From Circinella minor (lineage: Eukaryota > Mucoromycota > Mucoromycetes > Mucorales > Lichtheimiaceae): a stretch of DNA of 64,000 nt. The position numbers were made by a program, and so were the translations under genes. The stretch spans positions 1 through 64,000 of the forward strand of contig JAEPRB010000175.1 of assembly GCA_016758965.1 (NCBI GenBank), in the 5' to 3' direction. The notes beneath the pieces were generated by a model. That model did no database searches, was not told where the DNA came from, and saw only the letters and a program-made list of their open reading frames with translations. Positions 1 through 12,531 of the stretch are shown piece after piece (position 1 is the first letter of the stretch; every line of letters begins with the position of its first letter).

Positions 1-3000
1 ATTTTCGAAGGTGGGTTATCTTTTTCGTGTCTCTTTTTAAAAAAATACCCTTACAAATGTGACAATAAAATTTTGTACGTGGTGTTTTAGGAATCGTCAT
101 CGAAAATTGAATAACAAAGCAAAGCTCGGAAAAGAAAGATCTACACTTGAGACACTCAGTGGCCTCAAACACGAAAACGCGAGACTTATTTGTAACCCAG
201 CAGCAGAATAGAAACCAAAGATTTTTCAAAGATTATCAGAGATTATTATAGAAAACATTTTATCAGCCCGTCATGCTTTTTTATATGACAGGAACAGAAT
301 AAATAAGCATGATAAACTATTCAGTTTAGAAAATAAAGGTTTTGGGACAAGCTTTAGATAAAAGATTTTTAGAGATTTTTCGTAGATTTTCAGAGAAAAT
401 AGATTTTTCTAGATGATCCCTAAACTATCCGTGATTTTAATCCCGTAGTGTACTATTCCATATCATTTCCGCACATTACATGCTTTATTTTGTCAGTCAG
501 TAGCATTACAATAAAGAAATAAAATAACCGTGTATTTATATATATTAGTCACTGTAGCTTTTTTTGGTTATTTACAAAAATAAAGCGGAATTACACGGCA
601 ACGTCATGTAAAAAAAATATTCCACAAAATATGGTATTTTCTTGGACTATTAAAATAAAAGAGCTTGTATATTATTCAACATTGAATGTTTTATTTTGTA
701 TTATACATTTTCTAGTACGCATCGTGTTGCTCATGTTGGTGATAAAAACAGTAAAAATAAAGTCTAAAACTTTTATTCACATATAAAGTGAATTTCCTAG
801 ATCAATTACAACCGTGTATAAAAACATACTATACTATAGCTATTCCTATTTCTATTTACTCTCTAAAAAAGTTAGAATTTTGTTTTATGAAATTCTGTTA
901 TGTGGTAAGTTGGGTACTGTTTATCTGACTTTGACATTTTCCTAATTATTAAGCAGTAATTTATGAAATGTTTTTAACCTTATAGTTTATTAATATAGCC
1001 AAGAAGAGGCAGAAAATATTTTGTTACAATTGCTGCCCCTAGAGTTAGCTAAATACTCTCAAAATAATACTCATGCGCTTATTGTATTTTTGTATTGTCT
1101 ATTCGCATCATAGCTTATTATATACATTGGGTAACTTATTAAGAGGGCCACACGCAACTGCCAGTGTTTTACCACTGCTGCCAGTAGTAGTTTTGTTCAA
1201 CTCACTTATATACCACTTTTACATAAGCTTATGAATTGTCAATCTCAGTTATATTTACTTACTCACGACTACTATTATAATTCTATGGGGTAAAGAGTCT
1301 TTTATTATTAATTTTGGCATGTTGAAAAATATATTTTGTCAAAAGCTGATGTACATAATAAAAAATATACAGATAACCAGCTCAGTCAGTATAAACACGA
1401 TTTATTTGCCATATATTAGATTCACTTTACTTTTTACTTTAAAAATAAAATATAAATAAAATTCTTAAATTCTGACTTGAATGTTTCTTCTCTACTAGTA
1501 CATGATTATGCTTTCACGTCTATCATATATAGTTAATAGTTTATTGATCTCTCATGTATATCAAGTGGTAATCATTTTTGATTTTTATAGCGACACTTGA
1601 TACTTAGAATATAAAAATAACTATACTATTTCCCTCTTTAATAATACTACAAAATATGAATATAAACATATATCAAGACTGGTTTTTTTCTACTATAGGA
1701 TGATATATTTTTATTTATTTATTTCAAAAAATACAATTCATTTCATATTATTAGCTTACATCATGCTTTTGCCATATATCTGTAGTTAAATATCTATTCA
1801 AAGTGTAGTGTCGTCATGGTATTAAGAATGTAGAGATACTGGATATTCTAATAAGTCTACCCCTGATGGAGCTTGAAGGATCTTCTTCAGACCAAGGTTA
1901 TCATATCGTAAAATAAAAAAAAGTTCAAGATACACTCTTCAGACGACATACCAGAAATAACCCATCATAATGGACAATTTGTATAAACAAACCAACTCGT
2001 ACATAGAATAATAATATTATATCTTATTTTCCATAATACATACTGTTTCAGAGTGATGTCTCGTCGTTTTATCTTATCTTTTTATTCTTGAATTAAATTA
2101 TACACCTCAGAAAGAGTTTTTTATTATTATTATTAATTAAACCGCTTTTAGCTATATTTATTACTAAAGTAAATGAGGACTAATAATGGGCAATGTTTTT
2201 TACGTATATTAATAAAATAGTATATTTGAATGAATTAACATTTCATTTTTTTAACATTTTTTATACATTTAAGTTTTTTTTCCTCTTTATAAATAAAATA
2301 CATTTTGGAAACACTAAAATAGACTACTATCCTATTTATTTTAGAGAACTATAATATAACACCATCTCAGTGAACTGTTTATAATAGAAATAGAGTAATT
2401 TTATAATAATATAAAATATAATATTATTTTTTGGTTTTAAATATATATATTATCAATGAAAAAAATCGTTGCCCAATATTGCAAAATTAGATAAATGTCT
2501 TTTTTATTCTATTGTAGCAGAAACTGTATGGTACATGCTTATTTTTTTTAATACAGTGACTGAAACAAAAATCAATGGTACTTCCTAAAATATAGAAAAA
2601 AAAATGAAGAGCAAAACAGGTTAATCAATTCAAAATGATCATAATAGGCGTTAAGCGATACTAAATAATAGTTATAAAATATTTGAAGAAATTGCCTAAT
2701 ACTAAATGGTAGAAGTGCTATATGTTAAAAAAAACCCCTACTGATATATTAATGTGGTTAAAGGTTTCATACGGTATAAATTATTTAGTAGAAAAGAAGA
2801 ACAAGGATTTTTAACCCTCATTATTTTGTACTTGAATACTTAAACTTATTAAAACAATTGTCGATTTAGTCTAAGTACACAAAAGCTTTAAACCATGAAC
2901 TCGAACTTGGGGATAAAGAAAGCTATCAAGTTTGGGCCAGCTAACAATAAAAAAACAAAAAAATGTGTCAACTAATAAAAAAAAAAAAGTCTATTATTAT

Positions 3001-3068
3001 TATTAATAAATTATTATAATAATAATAGCCAACAACAACAAAACAAAAAAAAAATAACGCAAAAACAC
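1..3068. other. AT-rich intergenic region, no gene recognised
   Basis: No reading frame of credible length or codon character is present. The only structure I could support is a roughly 150-bp stretch at 1808-1960, described separately, that recurs in inverted orientation near 4779-4930. Otherwise it holds A/T homopolymers and dispersed TA-rich tracts. Confidence 0.6.
1808..1960 (-). repeat. dispersed repeat, copy A (inverted relative to 4779-4930)
   Basis: The reverse complement of this stretch aligns by eye with 4779-4930 along nearly its whole length, with an estimated four in five bases matching. Shared islands include AAGAAGATCCTT and GGGGTAGACT. Read on the minus strand it gives peptide pieces like those of the other copy: a start GMSSEECIL and later KKILQAPSGVD. 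They are broken by an indel and stops. It is therefore best read as a decayed coding repeat, probably from a mobile element, of unknown family. Confidence 0.6.
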
Positions 3069-3073
3069 AAAAA
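3069..3073 (-). terminator. RNA polymerase III T-run after tRNA-Ser
   Basis: Five A on the plus strand, read as T5 on the minus strand, lie about six bases past the tRNA 3' end. This is the expected Pol III termination signal. Confidence 0.5.
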
Positions 3074-3078
3074 TGAAT

Positions 3079-3160
3079 CGTCACCTGCAGGATTCGAACC
3101 TGCGCGTCCAAAGGACAATGGCTTAGCAGGCCACCGCGTTAACCACTCCGCCAAAGTGAC
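3079..3160 (-). tRNA. tRNA-Ser (anticodon GCT)
   Basis: This is an 82-base tRNA on the minus strand that decodes AGC/AGU serine codons. The acceptor strands GTCACTT and AGGTGAC form seven pairs (one G-T), and the discriminator base is G, as usual for serine tRNAs. The anticodon stem GTGGC/GCCAT encloses the loop CTGCTAA, so the anticodon is GCT (plus-strand bases 3125-3127). The T arm has the canonical GGTTCGAATCC. The long variable arm (TTGTCCTTTGGAC region) is class II, typical of tRNA-Ser. No intron is seen. A T5 terminator follows. Confidence 0.96.
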
Positions 3161-4778
3161 GTTCTTGTTTGTTCATGAAGAATAAAAGTAAGTAATCGCA
3201 ATTTAAAAATAAAAAAGTTTATAATTTTTTTTTAAATTTATTTTAGTTTTGATAATAACTAACTTAGTTATAGTAAATATTATATATTATTATTGCGCTT
3301 TAAAAACTTAAAAAGAACTAATTAAATCTAGTATTCTTTTCTAGTAAATATATAATAATTAACTTTAATTTATATATAAGTATGCATTATTATTAATTGT
3401 TATATATCTTTTTTTTTAAAAGGAAGAAAATATATTTTTTTTATTTTCAAAAAAAAAGAAAAATTAAAAATAATAATATTTAGGAATTCAAGAAAAATTA
3501 CTAGCAGGTATATTAAGGCATTAACGCTCTATATATAATAAAGAGATAATCCAATTTTATGAAGTTAAAACTGGTACTAGTATTATATACATTTTTATAA
3601 AAGCTAAAAATAAATAAAATATGTTACTTTTTAAAAAATATTAAATATAAAATAATTTCTAGAAGAATAAAGTAAATACATAGATTTTTATATTAGAGTT
3701 TATAGCTTATTATATTAATATATTTCAGCTATATAATAATTTGATTCAATATCTTTATACTGTAAGAATAATAATTTTATCTAGTTATAAAAATTTTCTA
3801 TCTATTTATAAATAATTGATCAAAAAGTAATATTTCTTATTATTGCTCAACAGTTTTAGAGATGATCTAGAATTAATATTTAAAATACAATAAATACATC
3901 TATTTATATAAAACAAAGTCTAGCTGTTATACTTAGATAAAATAAGATATTTATTATGCATAGTTTAGAAAAGCTATAAAAGAACAGTTACTTTATTTTA
4001 GGAATAAACAGACCTTTAACTATATACTTTAGTCCTATCTTTCTATTTTACTACTCGCATTCACTATATCTCATGTTATATGGCATATGGCAACCCTTTA
4101 TCTCAGATAAACTAAATTATAAAAACCCTAAAACAATCTCATATCAGTTGTTTTCTAAATATACAAAATACATGTAATATTTCTACCACAATAGCACATA
4201 ATAATAATATACAAATATAACAATTAAATATAATTTATTTAGTCATAAACATATAATATACACTTTAATAATATAACATTATTTACAAATATAGTAGAAA
4301 GATATACATATAGAACATGTATATATATACATATAGAATAGAATTAATTATCTTGAGGTTCTTGAGGATCTTTTTATTACTATATTCTTTTTATATAATA
4401 AAATACCTAAAAGATTCTCATAAGACTTATTCTGTTATCATTTTATTCTTACCTTATCTTCCTATTAAATCTATATTCATAAAGATCTCAGTTAGATAAT
4501 AATTCATGCATGGCTTGAGCAAAATCGCTGCTGCTTTGTTGCGTATTACTAGCATCATCAAAGTTGCATATAGGTTTTAATATAAAAACTCATACAAGAG
4601 TCTTGTAAGACGTGATAGATGATATTGTGTATTTGTCATATGCAATGGCTAGAGACAAAAAAACAAAACAAAACAAGGAGTCCTTTAAAACAATATTTAT
4701 TCTGAAAAATAAGATAAATATTATTATTCTTTGTATGAGTTAGTGTATTTATATGGGTTGTTTATCATAGTTAGTGAA
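3161..4778. other. AT-rich intergenic region, nothing recognised
   Basis: The stretch is extremely A/T-rich with short in-frame runs only. The 60-codon frame at 4317-4499 is composed of Ile/Leu/Phe/Tyr and looks like chance. Confidence 0.6.
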
Positions 4779-5060
4779 TTATTTCCGGTATGCCATCTGA
4801 AGAATGTATATTAAAGAGTTCTATCCTAAGATATAATAACCTTGTTCTCAAGAAGATCCTTTTAGCTCTATTAGGGGTAGACTCCTTAGAATCTCCGGTA
4901 TCATTACATTCTTAATTTCATGACACCACAATATTGTACAAAGCTGAATTGTAATGCCTCGCCGAATTAGACCCTACAACGTTATTGCTCTTAGATAGGT
5001 CATAATTGCGGGTGGAATTCTTGAGACAATCAAAAAGAAATCGTCTACATTGGCTATCTT
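4779..5060 (+). pseudogene. decayed coding repeat, copy B, unknown family
   Basis: In one plus-strand frame from an ATG at about 4790, this stretch reads as protein-like sequence starting MPSEECILKSS. It continues with LVLKKILLALLGVDSLESPV and later FLRQSKRNRLHWLSF, interrupted by only a few stops. Its first 150 bp match copy A at 1808-1960 in inverted orientation, including the start region. Coding character plus two copies suggests a fossil of a multicopy or mobile gene. I cannot assign a family, so no function is proposed. Confidence 0.45.
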
Positions 5061-5109
5061 TTTAATGAGCGTTTAAAGAAATTCTCTTGAGTGTATATAT
5101 ATTAAGCCA

Positions 5110-5600
5110 ACATCTGTTCAGTTGTAGTAAAATCAATCCCAGGATTGCGAACCATAAAGTTAAGAATATAGTTAATAGAGAGTGTAGTATTCAATTGCTG
5201 TTCGACTGCATATAATCGTTAAAGGAGAGAATTAGCTCATTCTGGGGTAGTATCATCAATATTATTTATAAGAAGTTATAGCGGTGATATAAACAGGAGC
5301 GTAGTTAAATATTCGATCGAAAAGAAGATAGAGATAATAGACTTAGATAATATTTTTCTCTACAACCAAGGTCCCCGACAAGAATGTGTAATAATAGCTA
5401 AAAATAATAATTTTGTAATACTAGTATATCGGTTTGAAATATATTTGCATGAAGGAATGCCTTATTTAAAGTAATATTTTGGTGTCTACTAAATATGTAT
5501 ACCTTATTTTTTATGTCATCTACAGTATTTTGGTAGCTAAACATTGGAAATAACAAGCAAAGATTTTTCAGATGATTCCCTTGCTGGTTGAATTTCACGA
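5110..5600 (-). pseudogene. decayed minus-strand coding fragment, unknown
   Basis: The minus strand shows coherent peptide stretches, for example KNKVYIFSRHQNITLNKAF at the upper end and AVEQQLNTTLSINYILNFMV lower down. Stops and frame changes separate them. It directly abuts the plus-strand fragment at 4779-5060, so the two may belong to one decayed element with convergent frames. The family is not recognised, and part of the coding look could be chance in AT-rich DNA. Confidence 0.3.
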
Positions 5601-5639
5601 AGTGATGTCGGTTGTTGAGATGGTGTATGGTTCGATTTA

Positions 5640-6527
5640 TGTCTACTAGTAGACTAGTAGTATGATCTTAATTTATAAATAAATGGTAAAGAGTTAGTAT
5701 TTTTGTGTTTAAGGAGACAACAAAGTAGGTGATAGATTATTTTATATAGATGATAATAATAACAATAAAAATATATTTGAGTTCGATATAGTATCTGAAT
5801 GTTGAGTAGTTAATAAATACTATTATAGAGAGTTTGATGGTGATGGTAATATAATTTTATTTGGGGTAACAGATGGTTGCTGTATAGGTGGCATTTACAT
5901 ATTAGATAAGACTAATAATATATTTGAGTTAGTTATATCTGTGAGTGTTGACTTTAAAGCTATAGGAAGAGATAGAGACGTTTGAATAATCATGATTTCA
6001 TATCTAGTGATTTTATTTGTGCTTGGTTGATCAGCATTTGAGACTTTACGTTTCCTATCTTCAGACTAGAGTTATATTATATAGTTTTTTCCACTTCTAG
6101 AGTTCATTGCCATATAGAACGACACTGTTTTTAATTATATGCTCGTATTTGACATTGTAGCTGCGTGAATGCTCTGCGGCTTTATAAAATATGTCTTCTT
6201 CATTGACATATAGACCAATTTTTTGCCAAAGTCGTATATAAGATTATAAGTTATTTTCCTCATTTTATTAAGGTAATAATTAGAGTTCTTGTTTATTAAA
6301 TGTATTAAATTTTCCCTTTACACACACACACACACACATATATATATCGTTTTGCTTATGTGGTTTATATTTCTACCATTATAATTATTGTTATCTCTTT
6401 TGTATACATGTATTTTTTTATGACGTAATTTTCCTGATGAATAAAAGAACTAAATACACAGACCGTTACTTTTCCCATTACTTTCTTCCCACTTTTTCTC
6501 ACGTATTTATCCTACTCCTCTAAAAAA
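5640..6527 (+). other. upstream region of the S9 peptidase gene
   Basis: No gene is seen. It contains a (CA)n tract running into (TA)n at about 6320-6347 and a pyrimidine-rich stretch (6470-6525) just before the ATG, as is common upstream of fungal genes. No specific factor-binding site can be defended. Confidence 0.4.
6320..6347. repeat. (CA)n/(TA)n microsatellite
   Basis: About nine CA units are followed directly by TA units, some 180 bp upstream of the peptidase start codon. Confidence 0.85.
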
Positions 6528-8770
6528 ATGGCCAACATTAAACCATTTGGTACATGGCCTTCTCCTGTCAGTGCTGATTCTTTGGCAGCCGGATTATCTG
6601 CTTCTGACATTACGGTAGATCATCAAACTGTCTATTGGTGTGAAGTTGTACCTTCTGAACAAGGGCGCGGTCAAATTTTTTCTCGTAGCTTAGTTAGTGG
6701 AAATGAACCGAAACCTCTTTTACCTCCTGGTTATAGCTGTGTATCGAGAGTTCATGAATATGGTGGAGGAAGCTTCACCGTACGCAATGGACTTGTTTTA
6801 TTCTCAAATGACAAGGACAAGCGTATTTATAGCATTGACACAAAGACTAATGTCATTGAGCCCATTACGAATGATAGCAATGGGCTGTTGCGTTATGGTG
6901 ATATAAAGTTGAGTGACGATAATACGTGGGCTGTGTGTATTGAAGAAGTGCATAAAGAGCAAGAAGAACCTAAAGATGTTATCAATCGATTGGTATCAGT
7001 CCGTATTGGCGATGGTGCGGTGAATATCTTGGCTGAAGGACACGACTTTTATTCAACACCGAGGATTTCGGGTCAAAAACTCGCGTTCATATCCTGGGAT
7101 CATAGTAACATGCCATGGGATTATACCCAACTGAATATTGCCGAGATAAATGCAGAGGGAACTGCATTGACCACCTCAAAACAAGTTCCTACTGTTAAAG
7201 AGAGCTTTGTGGTATAGTTTTTCTCTCTCTTTCTTTGTGGTATAACAAGACAATTAGTATGATATTGACTGACGATAAACATGCTATAGCAACCAGAGTT
7301 CAGTGCCGATGGTACACTCTATGTTGCATCTGACCGTTCGGGTTTCTGGAACCTTTATAGTTACAATCCCAACGACGACAATATTGATCTTCTACTTCCT
7401 GAAGCACTTGATCAAGAATTCGCTGGACCTGAATGGAGGCTCAATGGAAGCTATTATACTCCATTGGTTTCCGACCCATCGAAGATTGTTTGTGGTAACA
7501 AAGATAAACTTGCTATTTTGGACACCAAGGCTAAAACATTGACCAATATCGAATCATTATCCAACTATATTACGTTTTCTTTTATTCATTCCTACTGTGA
7601 TGAACAAACGGACCAAGAAATCATTATCGCCAATGCCACATCTACTAGTGCACCTTGTGAATTGGTAGCCTATAATACGCATGATAATAGTATTAATGTA
7701 CTTCGACCTTCGACTGCTCCACCTTTGGACCCTTCATATGTCTCTATTGGTCAAGAAATAGAATTTCCTACCACCTCTGACAAGACAGCTTATGCATTCT
7801 TTTATTCGCCCGTAAGTCCTGATTATGCTGGCCCTGAAGGTACCAAGCCACCTCTTCGTGTTTTATCCCACGGTGGTCCCACAAGTAATACGGATCGTGG
7901 GTATAATCGTAGTATTCAATATTGGACTACCCGGGGTTTTGCAATTGTGGATGTCAATTATGGTGGAAGTACCGGATATGGTCGTGAATATCGTAATCGA
8001 TTGAATAAACAATGGGGTGTTGTTGATGTAGATGATTGTTGTAATGCAGCCATTTATCTGGCCGAAAAAGGATTAGTGGACGGTGATAAGTTGGCTATCG
8101 AAGGAGGAAGCGCAGGCGGATTCACAACTTTGGCTGCATTGGCTTTCCGTGATGTATTTAGGGCGGGTTGCTGTCAATATGGTATTTCAGATATGACACT
8201 GCTTGCTAAAGAAACACATAAATTTGAATCTCGTTATCCCGGTAAATTACTTTCTCTTCAAATATATATATAGATATATACACATATATATTTATGAATA
8301 TCATAATATCGCATAGATAATTTAATTGGAGAATATCCAAAGGACAAGGACATCTATGAAGAACGATCACCATTATTTTCTGCCGACAAAATTACTTGCC
8401 CAGTCATCTTTTTCCAAGGTTCTGAAGATAAGGTTGTACCACCTTCACAATCAGAAGTAATGGTCAACGCATTGAAAAAAGGTGGTGTGCCTGTAGCATA
8501 TGTTAAATATGAAGGGGAAGCGCATGGTTTTAGAAGGGCTGAAAATATTAAGCGTACTGTTGAGCTTGAACAGGTAAGTGTATAATAGTTATTACAAATA
8601 TCATATCAATAAGCGACGAAAAACAGCGAAAAAGAAATACATAAAATACTAATAATTAAAATAAAATGATTTTTTTTACTCGACAATAGTGGTTTTATGG
8701 AAAGATTTTTGGATTTCCTGTGGAAGGTGTTGAGGGTGTTACTATCTACAATCTCCCCAACCAAAAATAA
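6528..8770 (+). CDS. S9-family serine peptidase (prolyl oligopeptidase / acylaminoacyl-peptidase type)
   Basis: Four exons: 6528-7211, 7290-8241, 8317-8573 and 8690-8770, giving 657 residues. The N-terminal half is a propeller-type domain with repeats such as FSADGTLYVASDRSGFWNLY. The C-terminal half is the alpha/beta-hydrolase catalytic domain. The nucleophile elbow GGSAGG places Ser near residue 502, GSEDKVVPP gives Asp near 583, and GEAHGF gives His near 615. A Gly-rich loop (VLSHGGPTS) precedes the elbow. Length and order fit cytosolic S9C-type peptidases that release dipeptides or N-acylated amino acids from oligopeptides. No signal peptide is seen. All introns are GT-AG; intron 1 has a TGACTGAC branch-like motif. 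An AATAAA lies at 8803. It converges with the PP2A B-subunit gene, with 104 bp between the stop codons. The exact substrate is inferred only at family level. Confidence 0.93.
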
Positions 8771-8802
8771 GAAGGATGTTTATTGTTGCTTATCACTATA
8801 AA

Positions 8803-8808
8803 AATAAA
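8803..8808 (+). promoter_or_regulatory. candidate polyadenylation signal AATAAA
   Basis: The hexamer sits 33 bp past the stop codon of the S9 peptidase, in the short gap before the convergent neighbour. Confidence 0.35.
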
Positions 8809-8874
8809 TCCATTTATTATCGTACTTTAGTTTTTTTTTCTATTATGTCCTTGATGATTTGAATTGGTAGTTAC

Positions 8875-10971
8875 TTACGTAAAAATGAAAAGATTATTTG
8901 TTGCGGCGACAGCAATGGTATTTTCGCGTGGATGCCAAGATGAGTGAAGAATCTTCTTATTGAAATCAATATCATCCATGGTGGACATACCCGATCTACC
9001 AGGTCCTCGTGATAGTCCTAATTTATTCTTTGCTGAACCCAATTTCTTGGATTTGAAAATACTTTTATCTGCTGAAAGTACGGTTTCTGCCAGTGTGTCT
9101 CGGTTGTAAATATGTAAGTTATTGCTATAAGAACCTGTCATCATGTTGCTATATACATTTTGAACAAAGTGGAATGTCAGTTTCCCATTCATATATATTG
9201 ATCTCTCCCCTCCTTTTTTCCTTACCTTCCATCACCACTAAATACACATTCAAATTTGTCAAATATACAATCATTTTCATAAAGATCACAAAGTTTCGAA
9301 CGTAATTCATCATGAATATTAATCGTTTGGACAGGTTGATTATCCATGTTGATATCCCAAATTTTTAATGTAAGATAATCGCGTGACAAAATATATCGTC
9401 CATCTTGACTAAACTTGATATCCGATACAGATTGAATAATTTCAGAGAAGAAGGATCGGTTTGCCGGATCTTCAGGTGCTTCCATCACTAAATTATTCCG
9501 TTGTAACGAAGTATTAACTTAGAAAAAAAAGAAGTAACTCCCCTTTTGATTTATACCCATTTCTTACCCTTTGCATATTGATCACATAGTGCAGCTTCTC
9601 GCATATCACATAACTTGATAGTCCCCTTGCTGCTGCTATACATGAATGTATTACATTGATGTGGATGGAATTCGGCCGCTGTAATAACTTCGGTCAGTTC
9701 TTCCATATTTGCTGGTTTGATATCCACAATATCTAATAATTATACATATACGGTACGAAATACAATAAAATTAGCTTCAAATATCCACCTCCTTTCGTTT
9801 ACATTCCTTCTCTTCCTAATAGATCTATATAAGCTTACTGAAACTTTGATCAGATATATCCAAATTCCAAAGATTGATTCGTAAATCATCTGCAGATATA
9901 TATGTTTCACTATCCGAGTTTATCGATATCGAGTTGATGTGGTAGGTATGAGCTAAGTAATTTGTATAAGCAAATATCAGTATATACATAAAACAAGTTA
10001 ACACTCATCATTGCCAAAATAAATCTCTATTTCGATATATACTTACCATTGGCATAAACTCTCCGAGGTACAGCAGCAATAATTGTATCATGATGTGCTA
10101 GTTTTGGTATACGGAGTCCTGCCGAAGGTGCTAATGGACCATCACCCAGGTTGTTTTCGGCTACGACCTTTAATGATTTTTCGAACACTTTCCACAACTT
10201 GATAGTTTTGTCTAAATCATAGTTTTATCACGTCATTTCTTATCAAGTATTTCTATTTTTTGTCATATAGTGATCCATGAAAGTAATAATAATAAATGGA
10301 ATATTTACCATTGGCAGATAGTAAAAAGTGTGCAGAATTTTGCCGTTTACACCATTTGATCTTGTTAATTTTTTCCTCTATCTCCAAACTTTTTAAATAA
10401 TCGAATTCTGCTTCATGCGACTGGAATTCGGTATGAAATCGATATTCTACACCTTTTTTCTGGATTATTATGAAGATATCAGAGAAAGAAAAAAATTATA
10501 ACTTTCTATGTATCTTATCTAATACGATAACACTAGTAATAATACTAGAAGAGCAATATCATCAGCGTAACACTTACACTGTCGTTACGTTCAAACAAAA
10601 CAACTCTACCGCCTTTATCACCTGTCGCTAAGTAATCACCAGTTTGATCGAATTCTACTGTGGATATAATATCGGCTATACCATTTTATAAATGAGTTAA
10701 TAATTGTTCATCCATATTCGATCTTTTTTTCCCCCTTAATACTTAGTATCTTATTAGCTTTTCTCTTTCACTCTACCCCCTACGTACACAATCCCAAAAC
10801 CCAAACCCAGCAATCGGCAGCTCGTGTTTCTTTTTATTTTTTTGCTGCAATTATAATTAAAAAAGTTTTATTTTGAAATATAGTTCATATACCTTCAGTA
10901 ATATCGTCTGAATCGCCTTTATCACCAAAACATTGAGCAAATTTCCAACTGTGATCTTCGTTAATGGCCAT
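8875..10971 (-). CDS. CDC55: protein phosphatase 2A regulatory subunit B (B55 / Cdc55 type)
   Basis: Eight exons on the minus strand: 10893-10971, 10578-10675, 10309-10459, 10047-10211, 9839-9952, 9568-9732, 9226-9487 and 8875-9148, giving 435 residues, the normal length for this family. It begins [19 protein letters not shown] and continues through hallmark WD-repeat blocks: [33 protein letters not shown], the [13 protein letters not shown] helix region, [19 protein letters not shown] and [11 protein letters not shown]. The family is a seven-bladed propeller that directs the PP2A catalytic/scaffold dimer to substrates controlling mitotic exit, cytokinesis and stress signalling. All splice sites are GT-AG and every phase closes. 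The C-terminus ends NNLFIFT just after the last blade. Identification is by strong family conservation. The symbol follows the yeast orthologue. Confidence 0.96.
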
Positions 10972-12530
10972 ATTATTTTTTGTTATATATTGAAAAGGAA
11001 AAGCTAAAAAAGTTTATGTTGAAATATGAACCGTTTTAAAAAGAAGCATTTTTTCGCTCCTCAATGCTTGGTCGTTGGCGTTTGCACAACACTTTTCAAG
11101 TCCGCCCCACGTTCACAAGTGTACACATTGATTCCTTTTTAATACCACGTTTTTTTTTCATGACTGTACAGATTTATTTACCAAAAAAAAAAAAAAAAAC
11201 CTATTAAATTTTATAGAAGAAAGAAAAATGAGTATCTTCATTAGCCATCAAAAATGGCGGTTTGTTGCTGCTGTTGAAGTATTGTACAGGCAATACAAAA
11301 AAAAGAGCCAAAAAAACGATAATGGGTTACTGTTTGTGGTCACGCGATCAATGTAACAAAGACTAAGATCAGCACAAAAAATCAGATTGTCATGGGGACT
11401 TGATATTTAAGTTATTCATTATGGCATCTGGTTCCATCCATAACAAAAGTACTTAGTTGTTTTATCATCATCCATTTACTGCTTGTTCACTTCTGAGTTC
11501 GCCTAAAAAGTAACTGCTGTTATTGCTAAGCAACAGTTATTTGACGACAGCTTATTTTTAATGAATATTGGTTCCGCTGCCATGAAAACAAATCGGGTGC
11601 GTCCGAAAAAAGAAACGGAATTATCGCTTTATCTATTATAATAAAAAATCATTGGATCAAATAACGAAACAGTATGTTTCGTCGCACTTATCACCTACTA
11701 TTTATGTATAACAAACATATACTAAACTGTTAAGCTTAAGGAAGAAGTTTTTTCGTCAACACGTAAATAATATATTAGCGAAACAAAACGGTGCTGTTCC
11801 ATTTTTTTTCTATGATAAAAAATGATGGCTTCGAACTATGGTAATTACTGTATACGCAGCTAAATCACCATCAGGTCTCCAAGGTGCTAATCCGTTTACC
11901 AGCCCTTGTATAATTAAAGTCTGGTAAATCAATTGTTTCACATACCCATTTTTAATCAGGAACAAAGGCTTAAAAATCAAGTACTTGTTTTTTATAATAA
12001 GTTAAAAAGAGAGATTTTTATATATATTAGCTTCTTACTTTCAGACATCATCTTTACGGAAATTTTAAATATTTGAAGTTAAAATGAACCCAAATACATA
12101 TTTGATAGTCTATTTTAACAAATAGATAAAATTTATACTGAGTAAAGCAGAAAAATAAGCGTTATGGCCCACTAGCATAGATACACATAAGTTGCATCGG
12201 GTATGTAATGCATAAGCAGGTTATAACATTTCTTACTAGCTGTTAAAAATAGTCGATGACGTAGTAAAGTCAATATAATGACATTACAAAAAGCAAAAAT
12301 GAAACAAGGAGTAGACAGAAAGAATGAGAGGTATACTAGGCCAAAATATATCAATTATAACATAGTAAAATTACCATTATTATTGATTCTTGTATAGCTC
12401 ATAACAACTTCAAGTAGTTTATTTGGTTTTACAACAACAACAATAATTTGAAACTTTATCATTATTTATATATCATGTCAAATAATAAACCATATTTTGA
12501 TTTGCATAACAAACATATAGCGCCAAAAAT
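10972..12530. other. intergenic region, nothing recognised
   Basis: This is the presumed promoter of the B55 gene followed by unannotatable AT-rich DNA. A 16-A run lies near 11185-11200. The 60-codon minus frame at 12172-12354 has no recognisable character. Confidence 0.5.
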
Positions 12531-12531
12531 A

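Noticed and set aside
3079..3160. possible tRNA pseudogene or SINE head
   Set aside because: All stems, the anticodon, the T loop, the discriminator and a terminator are intact, so a functional tRNA is the simpler reading.
4317..4499. 60-codon plus-strand frame
   Set aside because: Composition is almost entirely Ile/Leu/Tyr/Phe/Ser from AT-rich DNA; no motif, no neighbours, no splice context.
9093..9305. plus-strand frame over the PP2A B-subunit gene
   Set aside because: It is the antisense shadow of exons 7-8 and intron 7 of the B55 gene.
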